A stretch of DNA of 64,000 nt from a bacterium (GTDB lineage: Bacteria > JAGOBX01): the NCBI GenBank assembly GCA_029551925.1, contig JAKPEO010000129.1, positions 1 through 64,000 on the forward strand. Reading direction: 5' to 3'. The position numbers were made by a program, and so were the translations under genes. Shown here piece after piece: positions 50,801 through 59,518 of the stretch. How positions within the stretch are numbered: the first letter of the stretch is position 1; each line of letters opens with the position of its first letter. The notes under the pieces are model-generated. The model did not search any database. It saw only the letters and a program-made list of their open reading frames with translations, and was not told the origin of the DNA.

Positions 50801-53800
50801 AATCCCTCGCCAGATGCAAAAGAATATTGTCCTGATTTTTTATATTTTGTTGTTAATGAAAAACCATTTAGTATCCAATTAGCGCCGCCTTGTTCTGCAT
50901 TATCTGAAAATAGTAAATTAACATTATTATATCTTTCTAATAAATACGCGCTTATGCCGTCAATATCTTTTACGCCAGACCAATTTATTATCAAAGTAGA
51001 GTCCGGTATAGTAGAAGATAATTCTGCCATTTGAAGATTATATGGACCTTGATCTTTGCTTGTCCAGAAATATCTCAAAAATTCTGACCATTTATTATTT
51101 TTACCCAAAGTCGAAACTTTGGAATATACTGGATTATAATATTCAAACGGAAAATAAATTGAAACAAATCTGCAATTCACATAATCTTCGCTGGTTGCGT
51201 TCGGATTAGACCTACGGTTAATTACAAAAGCATCTATTGCGCTTTTTACATTATTCGCTAATAAATTTGCCGCTGCGCTTAATGATTGACTGCTAAATTC
51301 ATTCATATAAAAATATAAATCTACGCTGCCTGGCTCATCGCCCGGGCCATCTTCGTCCTCTATTTCTTGCGGATTACTTACTATATCCGCTCTGATATTT
51401 GCTGCAACAGCCATATCGTTTTGCGATTTTACTAATTCATCAGCAAAAGTATTAATTCTGTCAAATAAATTTTGGACAGCGCTTAAATTATACGCAGCGT
51501 GAACAAATTCTTCATTCTCATATGCTTCGCTGTATTTATAAAAATGTCGTTCAACTATTTGAGATGCTAAATTTGCAGCGGTGTAAGTATTAATATTATT
51601 CTTCAAAGAAGTTAATATAGTATTATAAGGCCAGCCGCCGGCAGGAATATTTTTTGACGATGCAGTCATATAATATGCTAAATCTTTTAAATCATATGCG
51701 GCTTCTATTGTGCCTGCTATCGGAGCATCAAATCCAATCACATCAAATTTTATTCCGCTTTGTTCAAGCGCCGCTTTAAAATCAGCCATTCGCATAGTTA
51801 CTGGTCCATTGCCGTCGTATGTCCAATCTGTTACAATCGAACGCTTAACCGATGTTTTTTGTTGATTATTACGCCACACTGCCTTTGATATTAATCTATT
51901 CCATATAACCAACATATAACTATCAGCAGGATAATTATTTTTTGTCCAATTAATAAAATCTAATAACACATTAGAATCAGCCATATTCACTTCGCGTCCG
52001 CCAGTCCCGTCGCCCCAATTGCTTATTGCATTAGTTTCTGTCGGCGTCATATTTTGCGTAATATAAAATCTGTGCGTTTTTTCCCAATCGCCGTAATCAG
52101 TTGAATTTCCGGGCGTCCTGTCTAATTGCGCTACTATATTCATATCATTATTAGAGCCAACTTCTGCTATTTCTAAAAAATCAACGAGCGCATCAGCTTC
52201 GGTCACATTATCAGCATTAATATAAACAAGCACAGTCCATTTTTTTCCTGAACGCAATGTGAATTTCCCGCTATTTAGTAAATCAGTATCAGGTCCAGTG
52301 CCGATTATCTGTGCTGTGCAGGAATTTATTTGCACTAACGCTTGAAAATCTCTGTTAAATGTCGCATTTGAATTTATGTCTATTGTAATGAGAATATTTG
52401 CTACGCCTGATAATAATCTAATATTCGCAGAATTAGTGTCCCATTGCGACTGCGCAGCGTTCCAATTTAAAATTCCAATATATGTGTCATTTGCTGACCA
52501 GCGTAAATCGCCATCAGCGTCAAACCATAATTTGACATTGTCTAAATCACTGTTTGTCATTACACCATTATTTTTGACAACAAAATTTGTAATCGTATCA
52601 GACGGAATATTGCCAATAACTTTTAACGCCATTACTGTTACATTAGTATCGCCGCGTAAAACATCGGCAGATTGCAATTCGCTAATTTTTGTGATTTTTA
52701 AATATGTTTCCTGTATTGTTTTTATTGCGCTTTCATTTTTATTCGTCGCCGGTCCGACAGGCGCGCGAACAGACGCTATCGTATTCTGCGGAACGCTCGC
52801 AACAAAAGTATCATTAACATTTGCATTGCTGTTTATATCTATTGTCACTATAATACGCGCAGCGCCGGAAACTAATGGCAGTAAATTCGCAGCAGAAGTA
52901 TCCCACTGCGCCTGCCCGGCATTCCATTCAAGATTACTTATGAAAATTTCATCACCCACAAATTGCGCGCGATTACGATTCGGCGCTAACCATAATTTTA
53001 CTTTACTAATATCCGCGTTATTTGCATTTCCTAAATTTTTTATTGCAAAATTTGTAATTGTATCATAATCAAGATATGTTGTAATATCAGCAATTAATAC
53101 GGGACTATTTTGTTCGCCTTTTATTACATTTTCTGTTTGAACTGCGCTGTCGATAATTACTACATCGCAGCGCGGCACTGATATTGATTTAAAACCGTAT
53201 ACTCCTCCCCAATTATTTTGATTATCCTGTCCTTCAATTGTATATAAATATCTGCCGGCTGCTTTGTCGCTAATCTGATAAGAATCGGCGCTCGGAGAAA
53301 TTGTCTGGCTTATAAAACTCGCGCCAGAATAAGCCCAAATTTTTATATCATCAATAAAATAGCCGTCGCCGTCAAAACCTAATTCATTATTAAATGTATT
53401 ATAAAATTCTAAATTTACGCGCTGTCCGGCAAATTGCGTTAAATCTACTACTCGATATTCTTCTGATATGCTTTTATCTGAAATGCTGTCAATATTAATC
53501 CCATTTACTTTTAAACCGCCGTTATCGCCAGCATTGTCAGAATAACACCAATAAGTCATTAATATGCTTTTGGTTGATGGTAATTCTATTGCGCCGCTTG
53601 TTATTTGCTTTGTTTGATTATAACCGCTACCAGATGAAAAAGAATATGACCCCTGTTTTTTGTGCAGCGCATTTAATGAAAAACCGCTGTTTGTCCAATT
53701 ATTGAAATTTTCGGCATTGTCAGAAAAAATTAATTCTGCATTGCGATATTCTGTCAATCGATAATATTTTAAACTATCAGCATCTTTGCCAGCAGTCCAC

Positions 53801-55098
53801 GAGATAGTATAATTCCCACTCGCCGATGAATCTGATAAATCCGCCATTGTAATGCCAAAAGGCCCTTGACCCGTATTATAAGACCAATATCTCCTTAAAA
53901 AATCAGCCCATTTGGAATCGTTACCAAATTGTATAGCATTTGTATAAACTGGATTGTAAATATTTTCAGGAAAAAATATTGCTACGCCATAAAAATTAGG
54001 TCCGGCTTTTGCCGTCCGTCGCTCGATTATAAAATCATCTATTGCCGCTTTTACTGCGGAAGCAGCTCCTGATAATGAAGGAATATTCGCGCTTATTAAA
54101 TTCGCAAAATGATATAAATCTATACCTGTATTATTTGGATAATCATCTTGGTCGTCCATTTCTTGAACATTTTGACGAGCTTGCTTAATTTTTAGCCATT
54201 CATTTGAATTTATTAGAGCATCGCTAAAATTGTCTATCGCTGTTTTTAACGCTGATATTTTATCAACTTTAAATGCCGCTTGCGTTACACCTTCACTATA
54301 GTTTGAATCATATTCGATTACTACATTAGCAGCAAATGAATCTGCTTTGATATTCGCCGCGCCGCTAATATAATTTAATACAGGAGTATAAGGCCAGCCG
54401 CCGCCAGGTTCAGTAATTTGCGAGGCAATTACTACATTTACAAATTCCTTAACTTCATAAACTACTTCTACCATTCCAGCAAGACATATATCAAAACCAA
54501 TAACATCAAATTTTATTCCTTCGCTGTTTAATTGCTGCAATGCTTGGCGGAATTCAGGCATTTTCATACCAGGATGTCCGGGCGTGCCGTCATCCCAAAT
54601 TAATGCTTTGGTTAGTTTTGGTAAATCAGCAACTTGATTGTTTTGTCTTCTCCGCCAGCCGCCGCCATGATTCCACATTACTAATATATAACTATCAGCA
54701 GGATAATTTGTAATAGCCCAGCGAACAAATTTCACTAATTCTTGCGTATCAGCCATATTTACTTCACGGCCTCCACCTTGACCATCACCCCAATCGCTTA
54801 TCGCGTTCGCTTCAGTGGGCTGCATATCTTTTGTTATAAAAAATCTGTGAGTTTTAGTCCAATTGTCATATAAATCTGATTCGCCTACTGTTCTGTCAAA
54901 TTGAACGACTATATTGATAGTATCATTCGAGCCAATCTCAGCCATTTCCATAAAATCTGTGATACCATCGCCTTCTAAATTATTATCCCCGTCTAAATAG
55001 ACCATAAATGTCCATTTTTTTTGAGCATATAAATTTAGCGGAAATATCACTAAAAAGATTAGAAAAAAGAATAATACTTTTATTTTTTTATTTTGCAT
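44845..55098 (-). CDS. Giant (3417 aa) secreted protein: two clostripain (C11) domains, jelly-roll and Ig/FN3-type repeats, C-terminal sorting-like domain
   Basis: Signal peptide; C11 motifs LVMWNHGGGW and GFDICLAG in copy 1; parallel degenerate motifs in copy 2; C-terminal VYPNPFIPSKNDKHG...ASGWYLYLVNKNG. Confidence 0.88.
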   Translation of the reverse strand: MQNKKIKVLFFFLIFLVIFPLNLYAQKKWTFMVYLDGDNNLEGDGITDFMEMAEIGSNDTINIVVQFDRTVGESDLYDNWTKTHRFFITKDMQPTEANAISDWGDGQGGGREVNMADTQELVKFVRWAITNYPADSYILVMWNHGGGWRRRQNNQVADLPKLTKALIWDDGTPGHPGMKMPEFRQALQQLNSEGIKFDVIGFDICLAGMVEVVYEVKEFVNVVIASQITEPGGGWPYTPVLNYISGAANIKADSFAANVVIEYDSNYSEGVTQAAFKVDKISALKTAIDNFSDALINSNEWLKIKQARQNVQEMDDQDDYPNNTGIDLYHFANLISANIPSLSGAASAVKAAIDDFIIERRTAKAGPNFYGVAIFFPENIYNPVYTNAIQFGNDSKWADFLRRYWSYNTGQGPFGITMADLSDSSASGNYTISWTAGKDADSLKYYRLTEYRNAELIFSDNAENFNNWTNSGFSLNALHKKQGSYSFSSGSGYNQTKQITSGAIELPSTKSILMTYWCYSDNAGDNGGLKVNGINIDSISDKSISEEYRVVDLTQFAGQRVNLEFYNTFNNELGFDGDGYFIDDIKIWAYSGASFISQTISPSADSYQISDKAAGRYLYTIEGQDNQNNWGGVYGFKSISVPRCDVVIIDSAVQTENVIKGEQNSPVLIADITTYLDYDTITNFAIKNLGNANNADISKVKLWLAPNRNRAQFVGDEIFISNLEWNAGQAQWDTSAANLLPLVSGAARIIVTIDINSNANVNDTFVASVPQNTIASVRAPVGPATNKNESAIKTIQETYLKITKISELQSADVLRGDTNVTVMALKVIGNIPSDTITNFVVKNNGVMTNSDLDNVKLWFDADGDLRWSANDTYIGILNWNAAQSQWDTNSANIRLLSGVANILITIDINSNATFNRDFQALVQINSCTAQIIGTGPDTDLLNSGKFTLRSGKKWTVLVYINADNVTEADALVDFLEIAEVGSNNDMNIVAQLDRTPGNSTDYGDWEKTHRFYITQNMTPTETNAISNWGDGTGGREVNMADSNVLLDFINWTKNNYPADSYMLVIWNRLISKAVWRNNQQKTSVKRSIVTDWTYDGNGPVTMRMADFKAALEQSGIKFDVIGFDAPIAGTIEAAYDLKDLAYYMTASSKNIPAGGWPYNTILTSLKNNINTYTAANLASQIVERHFYKYSEAYENEEFVHAAYNLSAVQNLFDRINTFADELVKSQNDMAVAANIRADIVSNPQEIEDEDGPGDEPGSVDLYFYMNEFSSQSLSAAANLLANNVKSAIDAFVINRRSNPNATSEDYVNCRFVSIYFPFEYYNPVYSKVSTLGKNNKWSEFLRYFWTSKDQGPYNLQMAELSSTIPDSTLIINWSGVKDIDGISAYLLERYNNVNLLFSDNAEQGGANWILNGFSLTTKYKKSGQYSFASGEGFNTTKTMRTSAPINLPAGKKILLTYWYYADILNGDSATIAISADANNWLELKSYYDREISEEYETIDLSDSAGQSVYLRFSYGLNENLQFDGEGFFVDDIKIISYDDKISFAELSGGASAYTDTGLTPANYMYTISAKDSQNYYSDPQGFYIVNVNYAIDTPYINTISIYSGSMPNYYWTNDTPLIIADSTIAAGTTYFNGNYSQSLTFEIDWSSLSQKKLILGSNNFGNTNVSTTSAPWRLTYNNVSGAADTQITITVENYQSKTDTALIYMISDTFAPTIALQQPNNDSAILNNLIEFQWSSASDDKSGIKHYLLEISRQANFSEIDTQLIISNTANTTTVLVNQGEYYWRARLVDNVDNISSATNSETRAFRVDYTAPQINSVYVKTNTNDSLYVDKLGILANNEDTIIINGNKNLSLIFDIIWSDNIGQSKVSGSNNYGMSPEDTNGADSWILQYNISANSGDTVIYLYAIDKNNNQTSYKINIKEDKTAPAVVSLLQPVNNANITDDTYFIWSISTDALAGVRYYKIEIYSDILFNEGNLIYSEITANTTIPMPYSDLYPDTYFWRVVAYDNVLNYDTDITYNTFILANKLPKILRISAEANDGDFTYGNAKPYYTIAGNSIGDYVFSLKPSKSDTIYYNNSNLAGDSVGGQWYLEIPLSIKWSNGDNPTGDTLAYSAAFATNAGTFTYSAVEHDRTDTIIYRIPRNTYSRVEVSIIVYDSNDGDSDYYTIYFVQDTFVQLVNLTSPANDIYLSDTRVRFEFNNITDTVNIKKYYLLISSSPDFSTIFFITEISADTNTITADLSVSENKYYWTIAAEDNISNLNPFYYTNTNAINFDFTAPIIQEVTITSTEPSYSAYWNNQPLTNINLDTTYIDTIYINGNHSMNLSIKVKVSDNNFYSIYYAAAYNSNGYTSYTSNYTYNYVNIGVLRGDTIITIIATDKAGLKDTFYIQIKEDTVFSPTPATLLYPGYNYANAEYNELLRWSAAYDSLSGLKKYIIYADTLATFSNNFYLETTDTMARLSQVIDTSLLREGDWIYWKVSNIDNVGNVYQTEDYRFRLRFDMTAPNVYDIIPANGSVVPSANPIISVKFDDAYGIDVNSILFYVNGVRIIDELEIIDDYMLVYSAGDFAHGETVNIEFYVRDINNNGIWQNWSFMPKYKTPIVEITAPQDNINTSAQTILVTGTCENLFTGDSIFIYLNNELKTAIYANPDTALKFNWQYNLTIGMPGDELKVVAIDKFNQQAADTITINYFKILTGGETDYLSIWEDSQTYTLLTSTINETNIIWSASAGQNLQTTFYKNNNDTYLIITPRADFTGNDTLLLTLIYENNQNKIFTDTKLITVNVRNINDTPSIISTPVLNAVVNRQYSYLVIASDSDINYVGDTLTYTLLTAPANMTITKLTNTTARIDWTPAESQVGANTITVRVRDNNNAFVLQTFVVDVTYRPKPVYNLTAQVNNLNISLNWTLLNDTTITNYSVFIVNYASGLNAINLDNPYTTVDSQTNNVTLNNLAPNNEYLITVLSLNKNNVYADTAQSGYVVVDPRQNNGALVETKINLVNGFKVYGDKILFNVNIEKGQYTDLSKVLLQYRKLGNVNWDTMILNNSSNPINTNRTIPDNKLSVEWNIANLQKNTAYLIRSVATDRTNISEPNPISIMAYIINDLQNADYYTRTETQAVVVYQKIFTDINGTNKVIASAQGINSIDSSAIKTQIEAFIPNTAFSANANNFAPITLTILPPDKLANFNSALTVDPYGLRNPNFVVIIDTIAQITNPPTIQNILTTGEQTDLDTDVILRLYYQDEDNDGWIDNAVRPKINENWQTVWYRENITEPWRKLDNSAIINRSTDKNYIEFKTRHFTMFMLAPNTDPRNLDNSFDDFIVYPNPFIPSKNDKHGVPYSPGDRRSGIIFEGINYGTKIEIYTLKGQLVKKFINTNPEKFEWQWDTRNNSGTEVASGWYLYLVNKNGNKFTGKLAIIR

Positions 55099-55172
55099 AT
55101 TTTATTTTTGTATTTGCAAACAAATATATTTTTTAATTATATTGTATTTTCTGTTTTTATTCAAGATTTTTT

Positions 55173-55760
55173 TTATTTAATTTTTTTTTCTTCGCCTTTT
55201 ATTAACCTTTCGATATTTTTTTTATGCTTCACTATAATTAATAATGCCAAGATTATAGAAAATATTTGCAATTTCATTGGATGCTTGAAAAAAAATATTA
55301 TTATTGGATAACTTATAGCCGCTATAATAGAGCCTAATGAAACTATATGTGTAATAGCAAATACTGCGATAAATACAATTAATGTAAAAATAGTTTCTAT
55401 CGGAGTAAATGCTAATAAAAAACCAGCAGCGCTCGCTACGCCTTTGCCGCCGCTAAATTTTAAAAATATCGTGAATATATGACCTATTACTACAAAAGCG
55501 CCGCTGATTAACTGCTCATTAAAACTATCATTAAATATTTTTTTGACAATATATACAGGAATAAAGCCCTTCAACATATCTAATATTAAAGTAATAATGC
55601 CCCACCGCGCGCCGAGCACACGAAAGACATTTGTGGCGCCTACATTACCGCTTCCGAAATTACGAATATCTATTTTTTTGACTAAATTTCCGATAATATA
55701 AGCAGTAGGAATGCTGCCTATTAAATACGAACAAATTGCTACAATAAAATTATTAATCAT
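55173..55760 (-). CDS. plsY: Glycerol-3-phosphate acyltransferase PlsY
   Basis: YLIGSIPTAYIIG; GSGNVGATNVFRVLG; FSGGKGVASAAGFLL. Confidence 0.95.
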   Translation of the reverse strand: MINNFIVAICSYLIGSIPTAYIIGNLVKKIDIRNFGSGNVGATNVFRVLGARWGIITLILDMLKGFIPVYIVKKIFNDSFNEQLISGAFVVIGHIFTIFLKFSGGKGVASAAGFLLAFTPIETIFTLIVFIAVFAITHIVSLGSIIAAISYPIIIFFFKHPMKLQIFSIILALLIIVKHKKNIERLIKGEEKKIK

Positions 55761-55841
55761 ATAAAAAAGTGTAAAAATATTTTTTTATCAATTTTAGTTA
55801 AAACTTTAATTTTTTTCAAGATTTTTTTAAAAAAAAATTAT

Positions 55842-55870
55842 TTGCTTTATTTTATAGATATTAGTATAAT
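55842..55870 (+). promoter_or_regulatory. Candidate promoter for rsmB
   Basis: TTGCTT (55842-55847), 17-nt spacer, TATAAT (55865-55870); ATG at 55881. Confidence 0.5.
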
Positions 55871-55880
55871 ATTAATTTAT

Positions 55881-57326
55881 ATGCAAAAAGCAAAAAAAAA
55901 AATAAAAAAAAAATGTATAAAAATTGAATTTTCTAACCGTAAACCAAATAACTTTCGCGAGAGCGTTTTTGATATTCTGCATTTTATTTTTGAAAATAAT
56001 TATTTTGAAATAAAAAATTGTGCTTATCATTATTTTCAAAAATATAATATTCAAGATTTTCAATATAAAGCAGCAGTTCGTAATATAATTGCCGGAGTAT
56101 TTAGAAACTATATATTTGTTGAATATATAGCTAATAACTATTGTGCGCTTCCACCAAAAGAATATACTTCTAACAAAAAAGCAGTGTTATTTGCTGGAAT
56201 ATATGAAATTTTATTCGGCAAAGAACCAGCATACGCGGTAGTTAATGAAAATGTTAATATTGCCAAATCTCGCATATCGCCAAAATTTGCTGGATTTATT
56301 AATGCCGTATTAAAAAAAATCTCTGATGCTAAACATAAAATTTTTATAGCGCGTACTAATCTCAATATTTCAATAAAATATTCAATTCCGGACATAATAT
56401 TAAAAAATATCGCGCAAAATGATTTTTGTAAAAAAAATATAAATGATATTCTCTTGGCGTATAATCATTCACCGCATTATTATATCAATATTAACAGAAT
56501 TAAAGAAAAAAATATTGACTTTAAAAAATCGCTTACACAAGATAATATTGAATTTTTAGAAATAAGTAAATCTATTGGCTTTCCAATAAAAATTACGAAA
56601 TTATCAAAAAATATAAATGCCATAGAACTAATAAAAAATAATCAGGCATATATTCAAGATTTATCATCTTTCATCTGCTCGCAAATTATTGCTGATGAAT
56701 TAGAAAAATTAGAAGTAATGATTGATTTTTGTGCTGCGCCCGGCTTAAAAACTATTTCTATTATAAATCTACTTAAAAACAAAAATAAAAAAATTGTTCT
56801 TTGCGATATTGATGCTACTCGTTTAAAAATAACAAAAGAAAATATTACTAACTTGATATCAGATAAAAAAATATTGAATAATATACAAATAATACAATCA
56901 GATGCGCTTACTCATATTTTTGATTTAAAACATTCAAAAAAAAAATATTTGTTTTATGTTGACGCGCCTTGCACTGGCACAGGTATAATCAGCAGATATC
57001 CAGAAATGCTGATGTTTAAAAACCAAAATGATATAGATGAACTTTCAAAAACGCAATATATGTTGCTGTCCAAACAAATAAAACTATCCCCACCCAATAC
57101 GATTTTTGTATATTCAGTATGCTCAATTACCTATAAAGAAACCTTTGAAATAATAGAAAAATTAAAACAAAATCATAAAAATATTGAATTATTACCTATT
57201 TCTATTGATTTAAAAAATAATTTTAATTTGCCGATAAAATATCAATTGACTGACAACGGTTTATTATTCATTCCGCAGAAAGATATAATTGATGGGTTCT
57301 TTATTTCAAAATTTTTAGTTAAATAA
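55881..57326 (+). CDS. rsmB: 16S rRNA m5C methyltransferase RsmB (NusB + methyltransferase)
   Basis: NusB-like N-terminus; DFCAAPGLKTISI; VDAPCTGTGIISRYPE; YSVCSITYKE; start refined to ATG 55881. Confidence 0.88.
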   Translation: MQKAKKKIKKKCIKIEFSNRKPNNFRESVFDILHFIFENNYFEIKNCAYHYFQKYNIQDFQYKAAVRNIIAGVFRNYIFVEYIANNYCALPPKEYTSNKKAVLFAGIYEILFGKEPAYAVVNENVNIAKSRISPKFAGFINAVLKKISDAKHKIFIARTNLNISIKYSIPDIILKNIAQNDFCKKNINDILLAYNHSPHYYININRIKEKNIDFKKSLTQDNIEFLEISKSIGFPIKITKLSKNINAIELIKNNQAYIQDLSSFICSQIIADELEKLEVMIDFCAAPGLKTISIINLLKNKNKKIVLCDIDATRLKITKENITNLISDKKILNNIQIIQSDALTHIFDLKHSKKKYLFYVDAPCTGTGIISRYPEMLMFKNQNDIDELSKTQYMLLSKQIKLSPPNTIFVYSVCSITYKETFEIIEKLKQNHKNIELLPISIDLKNNFNLPIKYQLTDNGLLFIPQKDIIDGFFISKFLVK

Positions 57327-57334
57327 TTTTTACG

Positions 57335-58708
57335 CTAAAATTTACCAAATACGAAATTTAATATTTTTTTTATTTTTAAAAGCAATTTGAAAACTATACG
57401 CGATTTTATTCTTGTCAAATCTGCATTTAAAAAATTAATTTCTGTTTCTTTTTGTTTTATTAATTCGTCTCGCAATTTTAGTTCTTCTTGATATTTTGAT
57501 TTTTCGATTTCTGCTTTTTTTTGAAATTTTAAAATTATTTCTGATTGATTGTAAATTGTATCAGCAGAAAAAATAAAATAATTTTTTGTCTTTTTAGTTT
57601 TAAAGGGATTATTACAATATACAGATAAACTTTGCGTCGCTATTTTATTATTTAATTTTTCTAAAATTATATTTTGCGCATTTTTGCCTTTTATCGCGCA
57701 AATTTGAGGATTAGCATTAATTTCTTCAAGCACGCGCAAAAGCGCATTTTTATTTTTTGAATCTATCACCCACCCAGCGTCATAGTCTTTGATAATAGCG
57801 GCAAAATACATTTGTTCTGTATATATTACAGGTAAAGCATTTGCAAAATACGCGGCTGTTCGAGTAGTAGTTGCTAACAATCTTTCAGTATTAAGTATAT
57901 ATAATTCTACTGCTACTGATGCGGTTTGGTAATGTTTCATTAATTCATCGTATGCAATTAATCCATATTGTCTAACAGATTTATATTTATCTAAATATTC
58001 CAATTTTTTATTTTCATTAGAATAAATAAATGAATCGCAAAATATTTTTAAGATACCGCCTTGACTGTCGAGATATTCTGCGATAATTTTTAAATTTTCA
58101 CCGTAATCTTGCCAATGCCATAACACTCCGCCAAATATATATTCAGGAATTTGCGGATATGTTCTTTTTGAATTATCAGCTAAATTACAACTCGGAGGAC
58201 AAATGATAATCATATCTTTTTCTAACGACTGTCCGCTTAAAAATAACCACGACATAACATAATATTTTTGTCTGTCGTTAGAACAAAGAAAAAAATCTGC
58301 TTTATTTAATGCCGCTATCTTTTTAGAAGTAAATGGCAAATCATCGATTTCTTTAGAAAATGTGTTTTCTAAAAGTAATGACCCGTTTAAATCAGCGCCA
58401 ATAAAATATTTATTTATTATATATTCATTTTTCAAACCAAGCAATAAAGTCCACGGCGAGAAAATTATTATATCTGGTTTTACTTTTTCGATTATATCGT
58501 CATAATAATAATTATGTAAATATTCTATTAAATTCTGCGGCGGCTTGTTTTTTAATTTGTGATAATTATCAACTAAAAACGAAAAAACTACGCTGTGCCC
58601 GTGTTCAGTCAAACCTTGTGCTAAATTTTCAATACGCACGCCGCGACCGCCAGTCGGACTCCCTTCAAAACTTATAAATTCTGTTGTTATTATTAATATT
58701 TTACTCAT
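57335..58708 (-). CDS. Glycosyltransferase (GT4-like) with C-terminal coiled coil
   Basis: FEGSPTGGRGVRIENLAQGLTEHGHSVVFSF; YDAGWVIDSKNKNALLRVLEEI. Confidence 0.7.
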   Translation of the reverse strand: MSKILIITTEFISFEGSPTGGRGVRIENLAQGLTEHGHSVVFSFLVDNYHKLKNKPPQNLIEYLHNYYYDDIIEKVKPDIIIFSPWTLLLGLKNEYIINKYFIGADLNGSLLLENTFSKEIDDLPFTSKKIAALNKADFFLCSNDRQKYYVMSWLFLSGQSLEKDMIIICPPSCNLADNSKRTYPQIPEYIFGGVLWHWQDYGENLKIIAEYLDSQGGILKIFCDSFIYSNENKKLEYLDKYKSVRQYGLIAYDELMKHYQTASVAVELYILNTERLLATTTRTAAYFANALPVIYTEQMYFAAIIKDYDAGWVIDSKNKNALLRVLEEINANPQICAIKGKNAQNIILEKLNNKIATQSLSVYCNNPFKTKKTKNYFIFSADTIYNQSEIILKFQKKAEIEKSKYQEELKLRDELIKQKETEINFLNADLTRIKSRIVFKLLLKIKKILNFVFGKF

Positions 58709-58763
58709 ATTTTAAATAACAATTTTATATAATAATTTTTAAAAAATCAATTTTTAAATGTAT

Positions 58764-58903
58764 TTATTTTTCTATTATTCCGCCAAAAATCAAAAGATCA
58801 TCAATATACCAACTACTATTTGACCAGGAGTAATAGATTTTTGCTGAGTATAAAATTTTATTTGTATATTGTCATTATCTATTATTATGACTTTATTGAC
58901 GAC
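58764..58903 (-). pseudogene. Fragment of a secreted jelly-roll/choice-of-anchor-like domain
   Basis: Minus-strand reading YSAKIYYSWSNSSWYIDDLLIFGGIIEK*, with NKVIIIDNDNIQIKFY in the adjacent frame; compare GYFIDDIKIW in the 3417-aa protein. Confidence 0.4.
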
Positions 58904-59004
58904 GCTGTAAATAAAACAGAATAAAAAATTATTTTCGTTTTATTCACAAGCGTCTTTAATAATGCTGACAAGTTATTAAGAATCAATTGAATGACTCGTT
59001 TTAG

Positions 59005-59307
59005 TTGTTCACATTTTTTTGTATAATTATAATCATTAGTTATATATTTTTATTATTTATGCGAAATATGGGTATTTGTGCTATCTATCTTAAAAAAAGA
59101 AAAACAATCTATAATAAAAGTAATAAAATTTATCCGTATCTTTGGCGCGGTTTGAAAATAATAAGGCAAAATCAAGTTTGGGTGGCAGATATCACATATA
59201 TAATACTAACTCAAGGTTTTTGTTATTTAGTTGTTATTATAGATATTTTCAGCAGAAAAATTTTAAGTTATAAAATTTTAAATTCGTTTGATTTTTTTTT
59301 GTATTGA
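59005..59307 (+). pseudogene. IS3-family transposase (OrfB) remnant
   Basis: KIYPYLWRGLKIIRQNQVWVADITYIILTQGFCYLVVIIDIFSRKILSYKILNSFD matches the start of the IS3 DDE domain, then stops. Confidence 0.85.
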
Positions 59308-59449
59308 CTTTTCAGTCCACTATTTTTTTATTATTCTCCCAAGCCATTATTTTTTTAAATCTTTATATTTTGGGGATTTATTACCCGCAATTTTATTTTC
59401 CGTAAATAGTATATTCTGTCCGGGATATTTTTTGCAAAAAAAATAAATC

Positions 59450-59478
59450 TTGACAAAATCCAAATATTTAAGTATATT
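59450..59478 (+). promoter_or_regulatory. Promoter of fur-family gene
   Basis: TTGACA (59450-59455), 17-nt spacer, TATATT (59473-59478). Confidence 0.65.
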
Positions 59479-59481
59479 ACT

Positions 59482-59502
59482 AATTGAAAATGATTTTCAA
59501 TT
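59482..59502 (+). promoter_or_regulatory. Fur-family operator (perfect 9-3-9 inverted repeat)
   Basis: AATTGAAAA-TGA-TTTTCAATT immediately downstream of the -10 and upstream of the SD AAGGAGG (59508-59514). Confidence 0.75.
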
Positions 59503-59518
59503 TCTTTAAGGAGGTATT

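Noticed and set aside
52376-53068. 230-aa plus-strand ORF antisense to the giant C11 gene
   Set aside because: Lies wholly opposite a well-supported coding region; no recognisable motif; consistent with codon-bias shadow ORFs
44845-55098. Assembly fusion of two genes in the 3417-aa ORF
   Set aside because: Single uninterrupted frame with one signal peptide and one C-terminal sorting-like domain; duplicated modules are diverged, not identical
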